Positions 56,809 through 64,000 of a stretch of DNA of 64,000 bases are shown in pieces. Made by a program: the position numbers and the translations under genes. Every line of letters begins with the position of its first letter. Position 1 is the first letter of the stretch. The notes under the pieces are model-generated. The model was not told the DNA's origin. It did no database searches and saw only the letters and a program-made list of their open reading frames with translations. The stretch is from assembly GCF_018138085.1 (NCBI RefSeq), contig NZ_CP073105.1:2542001-2606000 (forward strand), given 5' to 3'. This DNA is from Stutzerimonas stutzeri. GTDB taxonomy: Bacteria; Pseudomonadota; Gammaproteobacteria; Pseudomonadales; Pseudomonadaceae.

Positions 56809-57578
56809 GCGTGAGCCTCCTCTGCGCCGGCTTCGCTGCCCATGTAGGCCTCGCGCACCTCGGGGTTAGCCGAGACGCTGTCGTAGTCGCCTTCGGCCAG
56901 GATCGCGCCGCGCGCCAGCACGGTGATCCGGTCACAGAGTCGGCTGACGACGCTGAGGTTGTGCTCGACCATCAGCACCGTGCGGTTTTCCGCGGCGCGG
57001 CGCACCAGTGCCACGACCATGTCGACGTCTTCGCCGCCCATGCCCTGGGTCGGCTCGTCGAGCAGCAGCACCACCGGATCCAGCGCCAGGGTGGTCGCCA
57101 GCTCCAGCGCGCGCTTGCGGCCGTAGGGCAGCTCGATGGCCAATGTGTGGGCGAAGGACTCCAAGTCCACCTCGGCCAGCAGCTGCATGACGCGGTCGTC
57201 GAGCGTGCGCAGGGTCCGCTCGGATTTCCAGAAGTGGAACGAGTTGCCGAGCTTCTGCTGCAGCGCAACGCGAACGTTTTCCATGACGCTCATATGGCCG
57301 AACACTGCGGAAATCTGGAACGAGCGCACCAGCCCGAGCCGGGCGATCTCATTGGCTTTCAGCGCGGTGATGGATTGGCCGCGATAGAGGATGTCGCCGC
57401 GGGTCGGTGTGAGGAATTTGGTGAGGAGGTTGAAGACGGTGGTCTTGCCGGCGCCGTTGGGGCCGATCAATGCATGGATGTGACCCTTTCGAACACGTAG
57501 GTCGACGGAATCAACCGCGGTGAAGCCGCGAAACTCCTTGGTCAGACCGCGCGTTTCCAGCACGAACTCTGGTTCCAT
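56805..57578 (-). CDS. livG: Branched-chain amino acid ABC transporter ATPase LivG
   Basis: The protein has 257 residues. Normal Walker A GPNGAGKTTVFNLL, LivG-type signature ELPYGRKRALELATTL, Walker B VVLLLDEPTQGM and H-loop LMVEHNLSVVS. First gene of the leftward liv operon, so its P-loop lysine is intact while LivF's is not. A palindrome TTTACGTAAA (57637-57646) stands 58 bp before the start. Confidence 0.93.
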   Translation of the reverse strand: MEPEFVLETRGLTKEFRGFTAVDSVDLRVRKGHIHALIGPNGAGKTTVFNLLTKFLTPTRGDILYRGQSITALKANEIARLGLVRSFQISAVFGHMSVMENVRVALQQKLGNSFHFWKSERTLRTLDDRVMQLLAEVDLESFAHTLAIELPYGRKRALELATTLALDPVVLLLDEPTQGMGGEDVDMVVALVRRAAENRTVLMVEHNLSVVSRLCDRITVLARGAILAEGDYDSVSANPEVREAYMGSEAGAEEAHA

Positions 57579-57635
57579 GAGGTGCCCTCTAGCCTTTGAT
57601 TATTGTTGTAGGTACGGCGCAGGTCGCTGGATGAC

Positions 57636-57653
57636 CTTTACGTAAACGATAAC
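57636..57653. promoter_or_regulatory. LiuR-like palindrome upstream of livG
   Basis: CTTTACGTAAACGATAAC contains the perfect palindrome TTTACGTAAA. Twelve of 16 positions agree with the site upstream of liuA (61618-61634). It resembles the TTTACG-type motif I associate with the MerR regulator LiuR of leucine catabolism, from memory. Confidence 0.5.
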
Positions 57654-57760
57654 AATCGATCGCGACGCGAGGCAAGCGTCGTTTTCAAACGTCCGATTGA
57701 GCCCGAGAGCAGGCACGGCGCGGGCTTGAACGGCCTCTCAACGCACGTGAAACATATTGA

Positions 57761-57785
57761 AAAAAACCGGGCCATAGGGCCCGGT
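57761..57785 (-). terminator. Intrinsic terminator of the OprD-type gene
   Basis: Read on the minus strand: CCGGGCC-CTAT-GGCCCGG followed by seven T. It ends the porin message 43 bp after its stop codon. Confidence 0.9.
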
Positions 57786-57828
57786 AAAAAGATCAACGAG
57801 GAGGTGTTGCGGCAAAAGGCGCCCGGCT

Positions 57829-59094
57829 TTACCAGAGCGCCAGGGTGTAGCTGAGGATCAGGCGGGTTTCGTTGAGGTCGCTGCCGAAGTTGCTGCGCAC
57901 CGTGGCGTTGCGCACCTTCATGCCGAAGTTCTTCAGCGGACCGTTCTGCACGACATAGGCGATGTCGGTGTCGCGCTCCCACTCTTCACCTTCGCCGCCG
58001 GCGGCCAGGTTGACGTTGTCACCGGACACGTAGCGGGTCATCAGAGTCAGCCCGGGCATGCCCAGGGCGGCGAAATCATAGTCGTAGCGAACCTGCCATG
58101 ACTTCTCATCTTGGTTGCCGAAGTCATTGATCTGCAATAGGTTGATCAGCATGTTGTCGCCACCGCTGATGTACGCGAAGCCGGTGTCGCCACTCATCTT
58201 CTGATAGCCGCCGGTAAAGCCGTGACCACCGATCTTGTAGGTGAACAGTGCGCCGAAGGCATCGTTGTCGACGTTGCTGCCACCGTCATCGGTGGAGCGC
58301 ACGTAGCGCAGGTCGGTCTTGAAGCTCTGGCTCTCACCCAGCGGCATGATGTGGACCAGTTGCGTGTTGTGCTGCTTGTAGATGCCGTCCAGGCCACCGT
58401 AGTAGTAGCTGGCCGTCAGCTCGGGGCTGAACTGGTATTTGCCGCCGGCGAACAGGAATTCGTCGCTGGTCTTGGTACTGCCCAGCACGATGTTGCGCGC
58501 ACCGCCGTTGAAGACGGCCATCTCCTCGCTGTCCGAGGAGTCGCGATAGCTGATGTCGGTCAGCTTGCCGGCATCGAGCGTCAGGCCTTCGAGCTCCTTG
58601 CTCTGTAACCAGGCGCCCTGGTAGGTGTTGGGCAGCAGGCGGCTGTCGTTGCGCATCACCACCGGGATGATCGGCTGTAGCGTGCCGACATGCAGCGTGG
58701 TGTTGGACAGCTTCGCCTTGGCGGTCAGGCCTGCCGAGCCGTAGTCGTCCTGGGCGCGCTTGGATTCCCGGTCGCGCTGCAGGATGCCGGTACCGGAGCG
58801 ATCCGGGCTGGAGTCGAGCTTGATGCCCAGCAAGCCAACGGCGTCGAGGCCGAAGCCGACGGGGCCTTCGGTGTAGCCCGATTCGATCTTCATGATGAAG
58901 CCCTGGGCCCATTCATCGGCCTTGGACTGGCTCGCACCGCTCTCGCGGAAGTCGCGGTTCATGTAGAAGTTGCGCAATTCGACGCTGGCCTTGCTGTCGT
59001 CGAGAAACGCGGCTGAAGCCATCGTCGAGGTGCCCAGGGCGGACGCCGCAAGGCTGCTGAGAATGAAGAAACGGCTCAGGGGTTTCAGTTGCAT
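57829..59094 (-). CDS. OprD-family outer-membrane porin
   Basis: The protein has 421 residues from the ATG at 59094 (another ATG two codons up). Signal peptide ending TMASA-AFLDD, then KASVELRNFYMNRDFRE, WAQGFIMKIESGYTEGPVGF, GLDAVGLLGIKLDSS and the closing strand LILSYTLALW with the final aromatic residue used for BAM insertion. OprD-type porins are 18-strand monomers that take up amino acids or carboxylates. Lying between the liv and liu genes it probably admits branched or aromatic acids; the substrate is not known. Confidence 0.92.
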   Translation of the reverse strand: MQLKPLSRFFILSSLAASALGTSTMASAAFLDDSKASVELRNFYMNRDFRESGASQSKADEWAQGFIMKIESGYTEGPVGFGLDAVGLLGIKLDSSPDRSGTGILQRDRESKRAQDDYGSAGLTAKAKLSNTTLHVGTLQPIIPVVMRNDSRLLPNTYQGAWLQSKELEGLTLDAGKLTDISYRDSSDSEEMAVFNGGARNIVLGSTKTSDEFLFAGGKYQFSPELTASYYYGGLDGIYKQHNTQLVHIMPLGESQSFKTDLRYVRSTDDGGSNVDNDAFGALFTYKIGGHGFTGGYQKMSGDTGFAYISGGDNMLINLLQINDFGNQDEKSWQVRYDYDFAALGMPGLTLMTRYVSGDNVNLAAGGEGEEWERDTDIAYVVQNGPLKNFGMKVRNATVRSNFGSDLNETRLILSYTLALW

Positions 59095-59160
59095 AGTCAT
59101 CTCTCTTGTTATTGTCTTCGTGGATGCAGCTGTGAGCCCGACCTGCTTCTGTCAGGCTCG

Positions 59161-59183
59161 TGTTTACCGCTTGGTGCGGTAAA
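59161..59183. promoter_or_regulatory. Inverted repeat upstream of the porin gene
   Basis: TTTACCGC-TTGGT-GCGGTAAA: 8-bp perfect arms, 5-nt spacer, about 70 bp upstream of the porin start and 14 bp after the AhpD-like stop. No T-run, so an operator is as likely as a weak terminator. Confidence 0.45.
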
Positions 59184-59197
59184 TCCGTGGCCACCAC

Positions 59198-59791
59198 TTA
59201 GCTCGCGGCCGGCCTGGGCACGCGGCCCAGCAAATAGAATTCGTCATTGGGCGGCGTGCGCGCCATCGACACCAGGCGGTTGGACAAACCGAACAACGCG
59301 GCAATCGCGCCGATATCCCAGATGTCCCCTTGGGTGAAGCCCAACCCTTCCAGCCGCGCCTGCCAGGCGTCATCCAGCACGCCACGCTGAGCGGCCAGAT
59401 GCAGGGCGAAATCGAGCATCGCCCGCTGCCGCTCGCTGATCGGCGCGGTGCGGTAGTTGACGGCGATCTGATCGGCGATCAGCGGATCCTTGGCGAGGAT
59501 GCGCAGGATCGCGCCATGCGCCACGACGCAGTACAAGCAGCCGTGATCGGCACTCACTGCCACTACGATCATCTCCTTCTCGGCCTTGGTCAGGCTGTCG
59601 GACTCACGCTCCATCAAAGCATCGTGGTAGGCAAAAAACGCGCGAAATTCATCAGGCCTATGGGCCAACATCAGAAAAACGTTGGGTACGAAGCCCGCCT
59701 TCTCCTGCACCGCGACAATGCGCTCGCGGACATCGGCAGGCAGTGAGGCAAGATCGTCGACGAGCGGAAAACGACTGATCGGCTGGGACAT
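59198..59791 (-). CDS. AhpD/carboxymuconolactone decarboxylase-like peroxidase-related protein
   Basis: The protein has 197 residues from the ATG at 59791 (GGAG upstream). The redox motif SADHGCLYCVVAHGAILR has the C-x2-C and distal histidine typical of AhpD-like proteins; FVPNVFLMLAHRPDEFRAFF marks the uncharacterised peroxidase-related (TIGR01926-type) subgroup. It could remove organic peroxides. It is read in the same direction as the porin gene behind it and the acyl-CoA synthetase in front. Confidence 0.88.
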   Translation of the reverse strand: MSQPISRFPLVDDLASLPADVRERIVAVQEKAGFVPNVFLMLAHRPDEFRAFFAYHDALMERESDSLTKAEKEMIVVAVSADHGCLYCVVAHGAILRILAKDPLIADQIAVNYRTAPISERQRAMLDFALHLAAQRGVLDDAWQARLEGLGFTQGDIWDIGAIAALFGLSNRLVSMARTPPNDEFYLLGRVPRPAAS

Positions 59792-59857
59792 GTAGCGCTC
59801 CGTAACGTTGATCACCAGATGGCGCGGCCGACTGTTCGCCGGCGCGCCGCGGCTCGG

Positions 59858-61534
59858 TTAGTCGGCAAGGCCCAGTTCGGCGACGCTGACTTCGCGCATC
59901 TTGAACTTCTGCACCTTGCCGCTGATGGTCATGGGGAACTCGTCGACGAACTTGATGTGCTTGGGCGTCTTGAAGTGGGCGATACGGCCCTTGCAGAACG
60001 CGCGCAGATCGTCGGCCGTGGCCTGGTGGCTGGGGTGCAGCTTGACCCAGGCGACGATCTCTTCGCCGTAGGTCTTGTCCGGCACGCCGATCACCTGCAC
60101 GTCGGCCACCGCTGGGTGGGTGAAAAGAAATTCCTCGATCTCGCGCGGATACACGTTCTCGCCGCCGCGAATGATCATGTCCTTGTTGCGTCCGACGATT
60201 TTGATATAGCCCTCGTCGTCCATGATCGCGAGGTCGCCGGTGTGCATCCAGCGCGCGCCGTCGATGGCGCTAGCGGTCGCTTCCGGGTTGTTCCAATAGC
60301 CCAGCATGACGCTGTAGCCGCGGGTGCAGAGTTCGCCGATCTGCCCGCGCGGCACGATGCGGTTGTGCTCGTCGACGACCTTGCTTTCCAGGTGCGGCTG
60401 GGTGCGGCCGACGCTGGTGACGCGGCGCTCGAGGTCGTCATCCGGTCCGGTCTGGGTCGAGACGGGGCTAGTTTCGGTCATGCCGTAGGCGATCTGCATC
60501 TCGGCCAGGTGCATGTCGTCGATGACCCGCTTCATTACTTCGATCGGGCAGGTCGAGCCTGCCATGATCCCGGTGCGCAGATTGGACAGGTCCAGCGACT
60601 GGCGCTCCGGGTGGTCGAGCATGGCGATGAACATGGTCGGCACGCCGTACATGCCGGTGGCCTTCTCTTCGGCCGCGGCCTGCAGTGCCGCCAGCGGCTC
60701 GAAGGCGGCGCTCGGGTAGATCATGGTGGTGCCGTGGGTCACGCAGCCCAGGTTGCCCATGACCATCCCGAAGCAGTGATACAGCGGCACCGGAATCACC
60801 AGGCGGTCGTGCTCGGTGAGCTTCAGACTCTCACCGACCATGTAGCCGTTGTTGAGGATGTTGTAGTGACTGAGGGTGGCGCCCTTGGGAAAACCCGTGG
60901 TGCCAGAGGTGTACTGGATGTTGATCGGATCGTCGAACTGCAACTGCTCGCTGCATTGGCGCAGCTGCTCGGGGCCGACCTGCTCGGCCATGCCCATCAA
61001 CCCCTTCCACAACAGCATGCCGTCCACCGGCTTGTCGCACAGGCTGATCACCCCGCGCAGCTCCGGCAGCATGTGGCTGCGCAGCGCGCCGACCGCTGAG
61101 CCTTCCAGCTCGGGCAGCAGTTCGTGGAGCATCGCGTGGTAATCGGAGGTCTTGAACGTATCGGCGCAGATCAGCCAACGGCAGCCGGACTGTTTGAGCG
61201 CGTACTCGAGTTCATTGAGGCGGTAGGCCGGATTGATGTTCACCAGCACCACGCCGATCTTCGCGGTCGCGAACTGGGTGATGCACCACTGGGCGTTGTT
61301 CGGTGACCAGATGCCCACCCTCTCGCCAGGCTGCAAACCTAGCGCAAGCAGCCCGCGTGCGCAGCGGTCCACCTTATCGGCCAGCTGCGCCCAGGTGTAA
61401 CGCAGGTTCTGATGCCGTACGACCAGGGCCTCACGCTCGGCGAACCGCTCGACTGCCCGGTCGAACGCCGCACCGATGGTCATCGCCAACAGGGGTTTGG
61501 TCTGCGGTCCGCAGGTGTAACTCGGAAGACTCAT
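59858..61534 (-). CDS. AMP-forming acyl-CoA synthetase
   Basis: The protein has 558 residues. [43 protein letters not shown] A8 loop ([20 protein letters not shown]), [20 protein letters not shown] and the C-terminal lysine in [12 protein letters not shown]. It is divergent from isovaleryl-CoA dehydrogenase with a 244-bp shared region that holds the TTACGT palindrome. A medium or branched-chain acid such as isovalerate or a related acid is the likely substrate. Confidence 0.9.
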   Translation of the reverse strand: MSLPSYTCGPQTKPLLAMTIGAAFDRAVERFAEREALVVRHQNLRYTWAQLADKVDRCARGLLALGLQPGERVGIWSPNNAQWCITQFATAKIGVVLVNINPAYRLNELEYALKQSGCRWLICADTFKTSDYHAMLHELLPELEGSAVGALRSHMLPELRGVISLCDKPVDGMLLWKGLMGMAEQVGPEQLRQCSEQLQFDDPINIQYTSGTTGFPKGATLSHYNILNNGYMVGESLKLTEHDRLVIPVPLYHCFGMVMGNLGCVTHGTTMIYPSAAFEPLAALQAAAEEKATGMYGVPTMFIAMLDHPERQSLDLSNLRTGIMAGSTCPIEVMKRVIDDMHLAEMQIAYGMTETSPVSTQTGPDDDLERRVTSVGRTQPHLESKVVDEHNRIVPRGQIGELCTRGYSVMLGYWNNPEATASAIDGARWMHTGDLAIMDDEGYIKIVGRNKDMIIRGGENVYPREIEEFLFTHPAVADVQVIGVPDKTYGEEIVAWVKLHPSHQATADDLRAFCKGRIAHFKTPKHIKFVDEFPMTISGKVQKFKMREVSVAELGLAD

Positions 61535-61617
61535 GTCGTAAATCCTCGGTCTTATGTTTGTTATGAGGCCTTGCGGTCCGGGGCCTGCCGATGTGTTGAC
61601 AGCTGCTCCGGGCTGGG

Positions 61618-61634
61618 ATTACGTTAACGTAAAG
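61618..61634. promoter_or_regulatory. LiuR-like palindrome upstream of liuA
   Basis: ATTACGTTAACGTAAAG contains the perfect 14-bp palindrome TTACGTTAACGTAA (61619-61632), in the divergent region between the acyl-CoA synthetase and liuA. Fits the position and type of LiuR sites in front of liu operons in gammaproteobacteria. Confidence 0.6.
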
Positions 61635-61778
61635 GTTACAGCGTGACAACCCACCGCACCCTTCGCCTGAAGTTGCTGTCGGGACGCGGTATCGAACAGG
61701 TTGCAGGACACGCCGATTCAACGTTTCACGGCGGCCGGCAGTCGAACCAGAACAACGACAAAATCGAACAGGTGGCAC

Positions 61779-62942
61779 ATGAACTACTCCGGCCTCAACT
61801 TCGCCCTCGGTGAAACCGTCGACATGCTCCGCGACCAGGTGCGCGGTTTCGTGGCCGACGAACTGGCGCCCCGCGCCGAAGCCATCGACCGCGACAACCT
61901 CTTTCCCAGCGACATGTGGCGCAAGTTCGGCGACATGGGCCTGCTCGGTATCACCATAGACGAGGAATACGGCGGCGCCGGCATGGGCTACCTGGCCCAC
62001 GTCGTCGCGCTCGAAGAAATCAGCCGCGGCTCGGCCTCGGTGGGGCTGTCCTACGGCGCGCATTCGAACCTGTGCGTCAATCAGATAAACCGCAACGGCA
62101 CGCCGGAGCAGAAGGCGAAATACCTGCCCATGCTGGTCTCCGGTGAACACGTCGGCGCGCTGGCCATGAGCGAGCCCAATGCTGGCTCCGACGTCGTGTC
62201 GATGAAGCTGCGCGCCGACCGCAAGGGCGATCGCTTCGTGCTCAACGGCAGCAAGACCTGGATCACCAACGGCCCGGACGCCAATACCTACGTGATCTAC
62301 GCCAAGACCGACCTGGACAAGGGCGCCCATGGCATCACCGCCTTCATCGTCGAGCGCGATTGGAAGGGTTTCAGCCGTGGCAACAAGTTCGACAAGCTCG
62401 GCATGCGCGGCTCCAACACCTGCGAGCTGTTCTTCGACGACGTCGAGGTACCAGAAGAGAACGTACTGGGCGTCGAGAACGGCGGCGTCAAGGTGCTGAT
62501 GAGCGGGCTGGACTACGAACGCGTGGTGCTCGCTGGCGGCCCGGTCGGGATCATGCAGGCCTGCCTGGACGTGGTGGTGCCCTACATCCACGACCGCAAG
62601 CAGTTCGGCCAGAGCATCGGCGAGTTCCAGTTCATTCAGGGCAAGGTCGCCGACATGTACACCCAGCTCAACGCCAGCCGCGCCTATCTGTATACGGTCG
62701 CCCAGGCCTGCGACCGCGCCGAAACCACCCGCAAGGATGCCGCTGGCGTAATCCTCTACACCGCCGAAGCGGCAACACAGATGGCGCTGCAGGCGATCCA
62801 GATTCTCGGTGGCAACGGCTACATCAACGAATTCCCCACCGGCCGGCTGCTGCGCGACGCCAAGCTCTACGAGATTGGCGCCGGGACCAGCGAGATCCGC
62901 CGGATGCTGATCGGGCGTGAGTTGTTCAACGAAACGAAATAA
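61779..62942 (+). CDS. liuA: Isovaleryl-CoA dehydrogenase
   Basis: The protein has 387 residues from the ATG at 61779 (frame open to 61701, weaker). Acyl-CoA dehydrogenase fold with [18 protein letters not shown] and [20 protein letters not shown]. The catalytic glutamate is in the place unique to isovaleryl-CoA dehydrogenases, E247 in [11 protein letters not shown], and the usual C-terminal YEG site reads [10 protein letters not shown] without Glu. It converts isovaleryl-CoA to 3-methylcrotonyl-CoA in leucine breakdown. It starts the liu operon; the next gene, the carboxylase, confirms it. Confidence 0.97.
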   Translation: MNYSGLNFALGETVDMLRDQVRGFVADELAPRAEAIDRDNLFPSDMWRKFGDMGLLGITIDEEYGGAGMGYLAHVVALEEISRGSASVGLSYGAHSNLCVNQINRNGTPEQKAKYLPMLVSGEHVGALAMSEPNAGSDVVSMKLRADRKGDRFVLNGSKTWITNGPDANTYVIYAKTDLDKGAHGITAFIVERDWKGFSRGNKFDKLGMRGSNTCELFFDDVEVPEENVLGVENGGVKVLMSGLDYERVVLAGGPVGIMQACLDVVVPYIHDRKQFGQSIGEFQFIQGKVADMYTQLNASRAYLYTVAQACDRAETTRKDAAGVILYTAEAATQMALQAIQILGGNGYINEFPTGRLLRDAKLYEIGAGTSEIRRMLIGRELFNETK

Positions 62943-62944
62943 AA

Positions 62945-63006
62945 GCGGCTGCAGGCTGCAAGCTCCAGGCAACCGGCCTGCAGCCTGTGGCTTGAAGCCT
63001 GTAGCC
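62945..63006. repeat. Palindromic GCTGCAGGC/GCCTGCAGC repeat
   Basis: Between liuA and the carboxylase gene: GGCTGCAGGCTGCAAGCTCC and CGGCCTGCAGCCTGTGGC, with a further AAGCCTGTAGC copy. It can fold on the GCAGGC/GCCTGC arms. Another short intergenic repeat of Pseudomonas. Confidence 0.6.
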
Positions 63007-63021
63007 CGAACGGAGTTCGTC

Positions 63022-64000
63022 ATGGCCATCCTGAACACCCAAATCAACACCCGCTCGCCCGAATTCGCCGCTAACCGCGACGCGATGTTCGGGCAGGTGG
63101 AAACTCTTCGCGCGCTGCTCGCCAAGGTCAGCGAAGGCGGCGGCGAGAAAGCCCAGCAGCGCCATGTGTCGCGCGGCAAATTGCTGGTGCGTGATCGCAT
63201 CGACGCCCTGCTCGACCCGGGCTCGGCATTTCTCGAAGTCGCGCCTCTGGCCGCCTACGAGGTGTACGGCGAGGACGTCGCCGCCGCCGGCGTGGTTGCA
63301 GGCATCGGCCGGGTCGAAGGCGTCGAATGCATGATCATCGCCAACGACGCCACCGTGAAAGGCGGCAGTTACTACCCGCTCACCGTGAAAAAACACCTGC
63401 GCGCCCAGGCCATCGCTCAGCAGAACCGGCTGCCGTGCATCTACCTGGTCGACTCAGGCGGCGCCAACCTGCCGCGCCAGGACGAAGTCTTTCCGGACCG
63501 CGAACACTTCGGCCGCATCTTCTTCAACCAGGCCAACATGAGCGCCATGGGGATCGCGCAGATCGCAGTGGTCATGGGCTCGTGCACCGCCGGCGGCGCC
63601 TACGTACCGGCGATGGCGGACGAGACCATCATGGTGCGCAATCAGGCGACCATCTTTCTGGCCGGCCCGCCGCTGGTAAAGGCGGCCACTGGCGAAGTGG
63701 TCACCGCCGAGGACCTGGGCGGTGCCGACGTGCACTGCAAGATTTCCGGGGTTGCCGACCACTACGCCGAAAGCGACGAACATGCGCTGGCCATCGCCCG
63801 TCGCTGCGTCGCCAACCTGAACTGGCAGAAGCTCGGCCATCTGCAGGCCCGGGAACCCCGCGCACCGCTGTACCCGCCCGAGGAGCTGTACGGGGTGATT
63901 CCCGCCCAGGCCAAGCAGCCCTACGACGTGCGCGAAGTCATCGCACGCCTGGTGGACGGCAGCGAATTCGACGAATTCAAGGCCCTGTTCGGTACCACGC
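63022..64000 (+). CDS. liuB: Methylcrotonyl-CoA carboxylase carboxyltransferase subunit, cut at window end
   Basis: The open frame runs from ATG 63022 (CGGAG upstream) to the window edge, 326 residues of the usual 535. Carboxyltransferase marks: [80 protein letters not shown] and [17 protein letters not shown], the last two forming the biotin/acyl-CoA oxyanion sites. It carboxylates 3-methylcrotonyl-CoA with LiuD (biotin subunit), which should follow after liuC outside the window. Confidence 0.96.
   Translation, partial: MAILNTQINTRSPEFAANRDAMFGQVETLRALLAKVSEGGGEKAQQRHVSRGKLLVRDRIDALLDPGSAFLEVAPLAAYEVYGEDVAAAGVVAGIGRVEGVECMIIANDATVKGGSYYPLTVKKHLRAQAIAQQNRLPCIYLVDSGGANLPRQDEVFPDREHFGRIFFNQANMSAMGIAQIAVVMGSCTAGGAYVPAMADETIMVRNQATIFLAGPPLVKAATGEVVTAEDLGGADVHCKISGVADHYAESDEHALAIARRCVANLNWQKLGHLQAREPRAPLYPPEELYGVIPAQAKQPYDVREVIARLVDGSEFDEFKALFGTT

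Noticed and set aside
61431..63200. 589-residue minus-strand frame across liuA
   Set aside because: Mirror of isovaleryl-CoA dehydrogenase and the carboxylase start; no domain and no ribosome site.

Overview
This GC-rich window looks like chromosomal DNA of a Pseudomonas-type gammaproteobacterium, possibly of the stutzeri group (Stutzerimonas). The signs are a pqqF fragment, an OprD-type porin, mms and liu catabolic genes, a 1314-residue PutA, GTAGGAG/GTGGGAG REP-type hairpins, and a short LOV protein very close in sequence to the Pseudomonas PpSB1-LOV family. I saw no rRNA, tRNA, CRISPR array, transposase or phage gene.

Region 1 (about 1.8-12.1 kb) is a light-response and photorepair cluster. 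It holds two MerR/LitR-like regulators without the cobalamin-binding DxHxxG motif (class II LitR type), one short LOV blue-light receptor with its photoactive cysteine, a membrane-bound GGDEF-EAL protein, ferrochelatase, a TIGR01777 epimerase, a DUF523-DUF1722 protein and a CPD photolyase. The divergent promoter region at 8404-8755 carries three paired TGTACA-type boxes. Two of these fit the direct repeat T(G/A)TACA-N12-TGTA(C/T)A known for P. putida PplR1, and together they could drive epimerase-hemH leftward and DUF523-litR-phrB rightward. A UvsE endonuclease and a UvrD-type helicase lie further on, at 15.7-19 kb.

Region 2 (12-37 kb) is mixed housekeeping and accessory DNA: a class III sirtuin, azoreductase plus a Gdx-like SMR exporter with a divergent LysR, a GST, an aminotransferase, a secreted GH5 glycosidase with two near-identical N-terminal repeats, a membrane EEP hydrolase, PutA, a GreA/B-like factor, DUF2141, HU, an SDR, a four-repeat membrane protein, an orphan curlin-repeat protein, and an HWE kinase with a single-domain response regulator. 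Downstream of putA lies a six-unit hairpin array (period about 106 bp) that itself consists of a duplicated three-unit block (317 bp).

Region 3 (37.6-64 kb) is a large branched-chain amino/acyl-CoA catabolic block. It contains the valine module (mmsA, mmsB, hydroxyisobutyryl-CoA hydrolase, acyl-CoA dehydrogenase), an AlkK-like acyl-CoA ligase, a CaiB/racemase-type protein, an isoleucine-like module (acyl-CoA dehydrogenase, thiolase, 3-hydroxyacyl-CoA dehydrogenase, enoyl-CoA hydratase) with AraC and LysR regulators, a livGFKHM ABC transporter, an OprD porin, an AhpD-like protein, and the start of a leucine (liu) module (acyl-CoA synthetase, isovaleryl-CoA dehydrogenase, methylcrotonyl-CoA carboxylase beta subunit cut by the window end). 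Two similar TTACGT-type palindromes, one upstream of livG and one upstream of liuA, suggest joint control. REP-type hairpins of several families fill most gaps between these operons.
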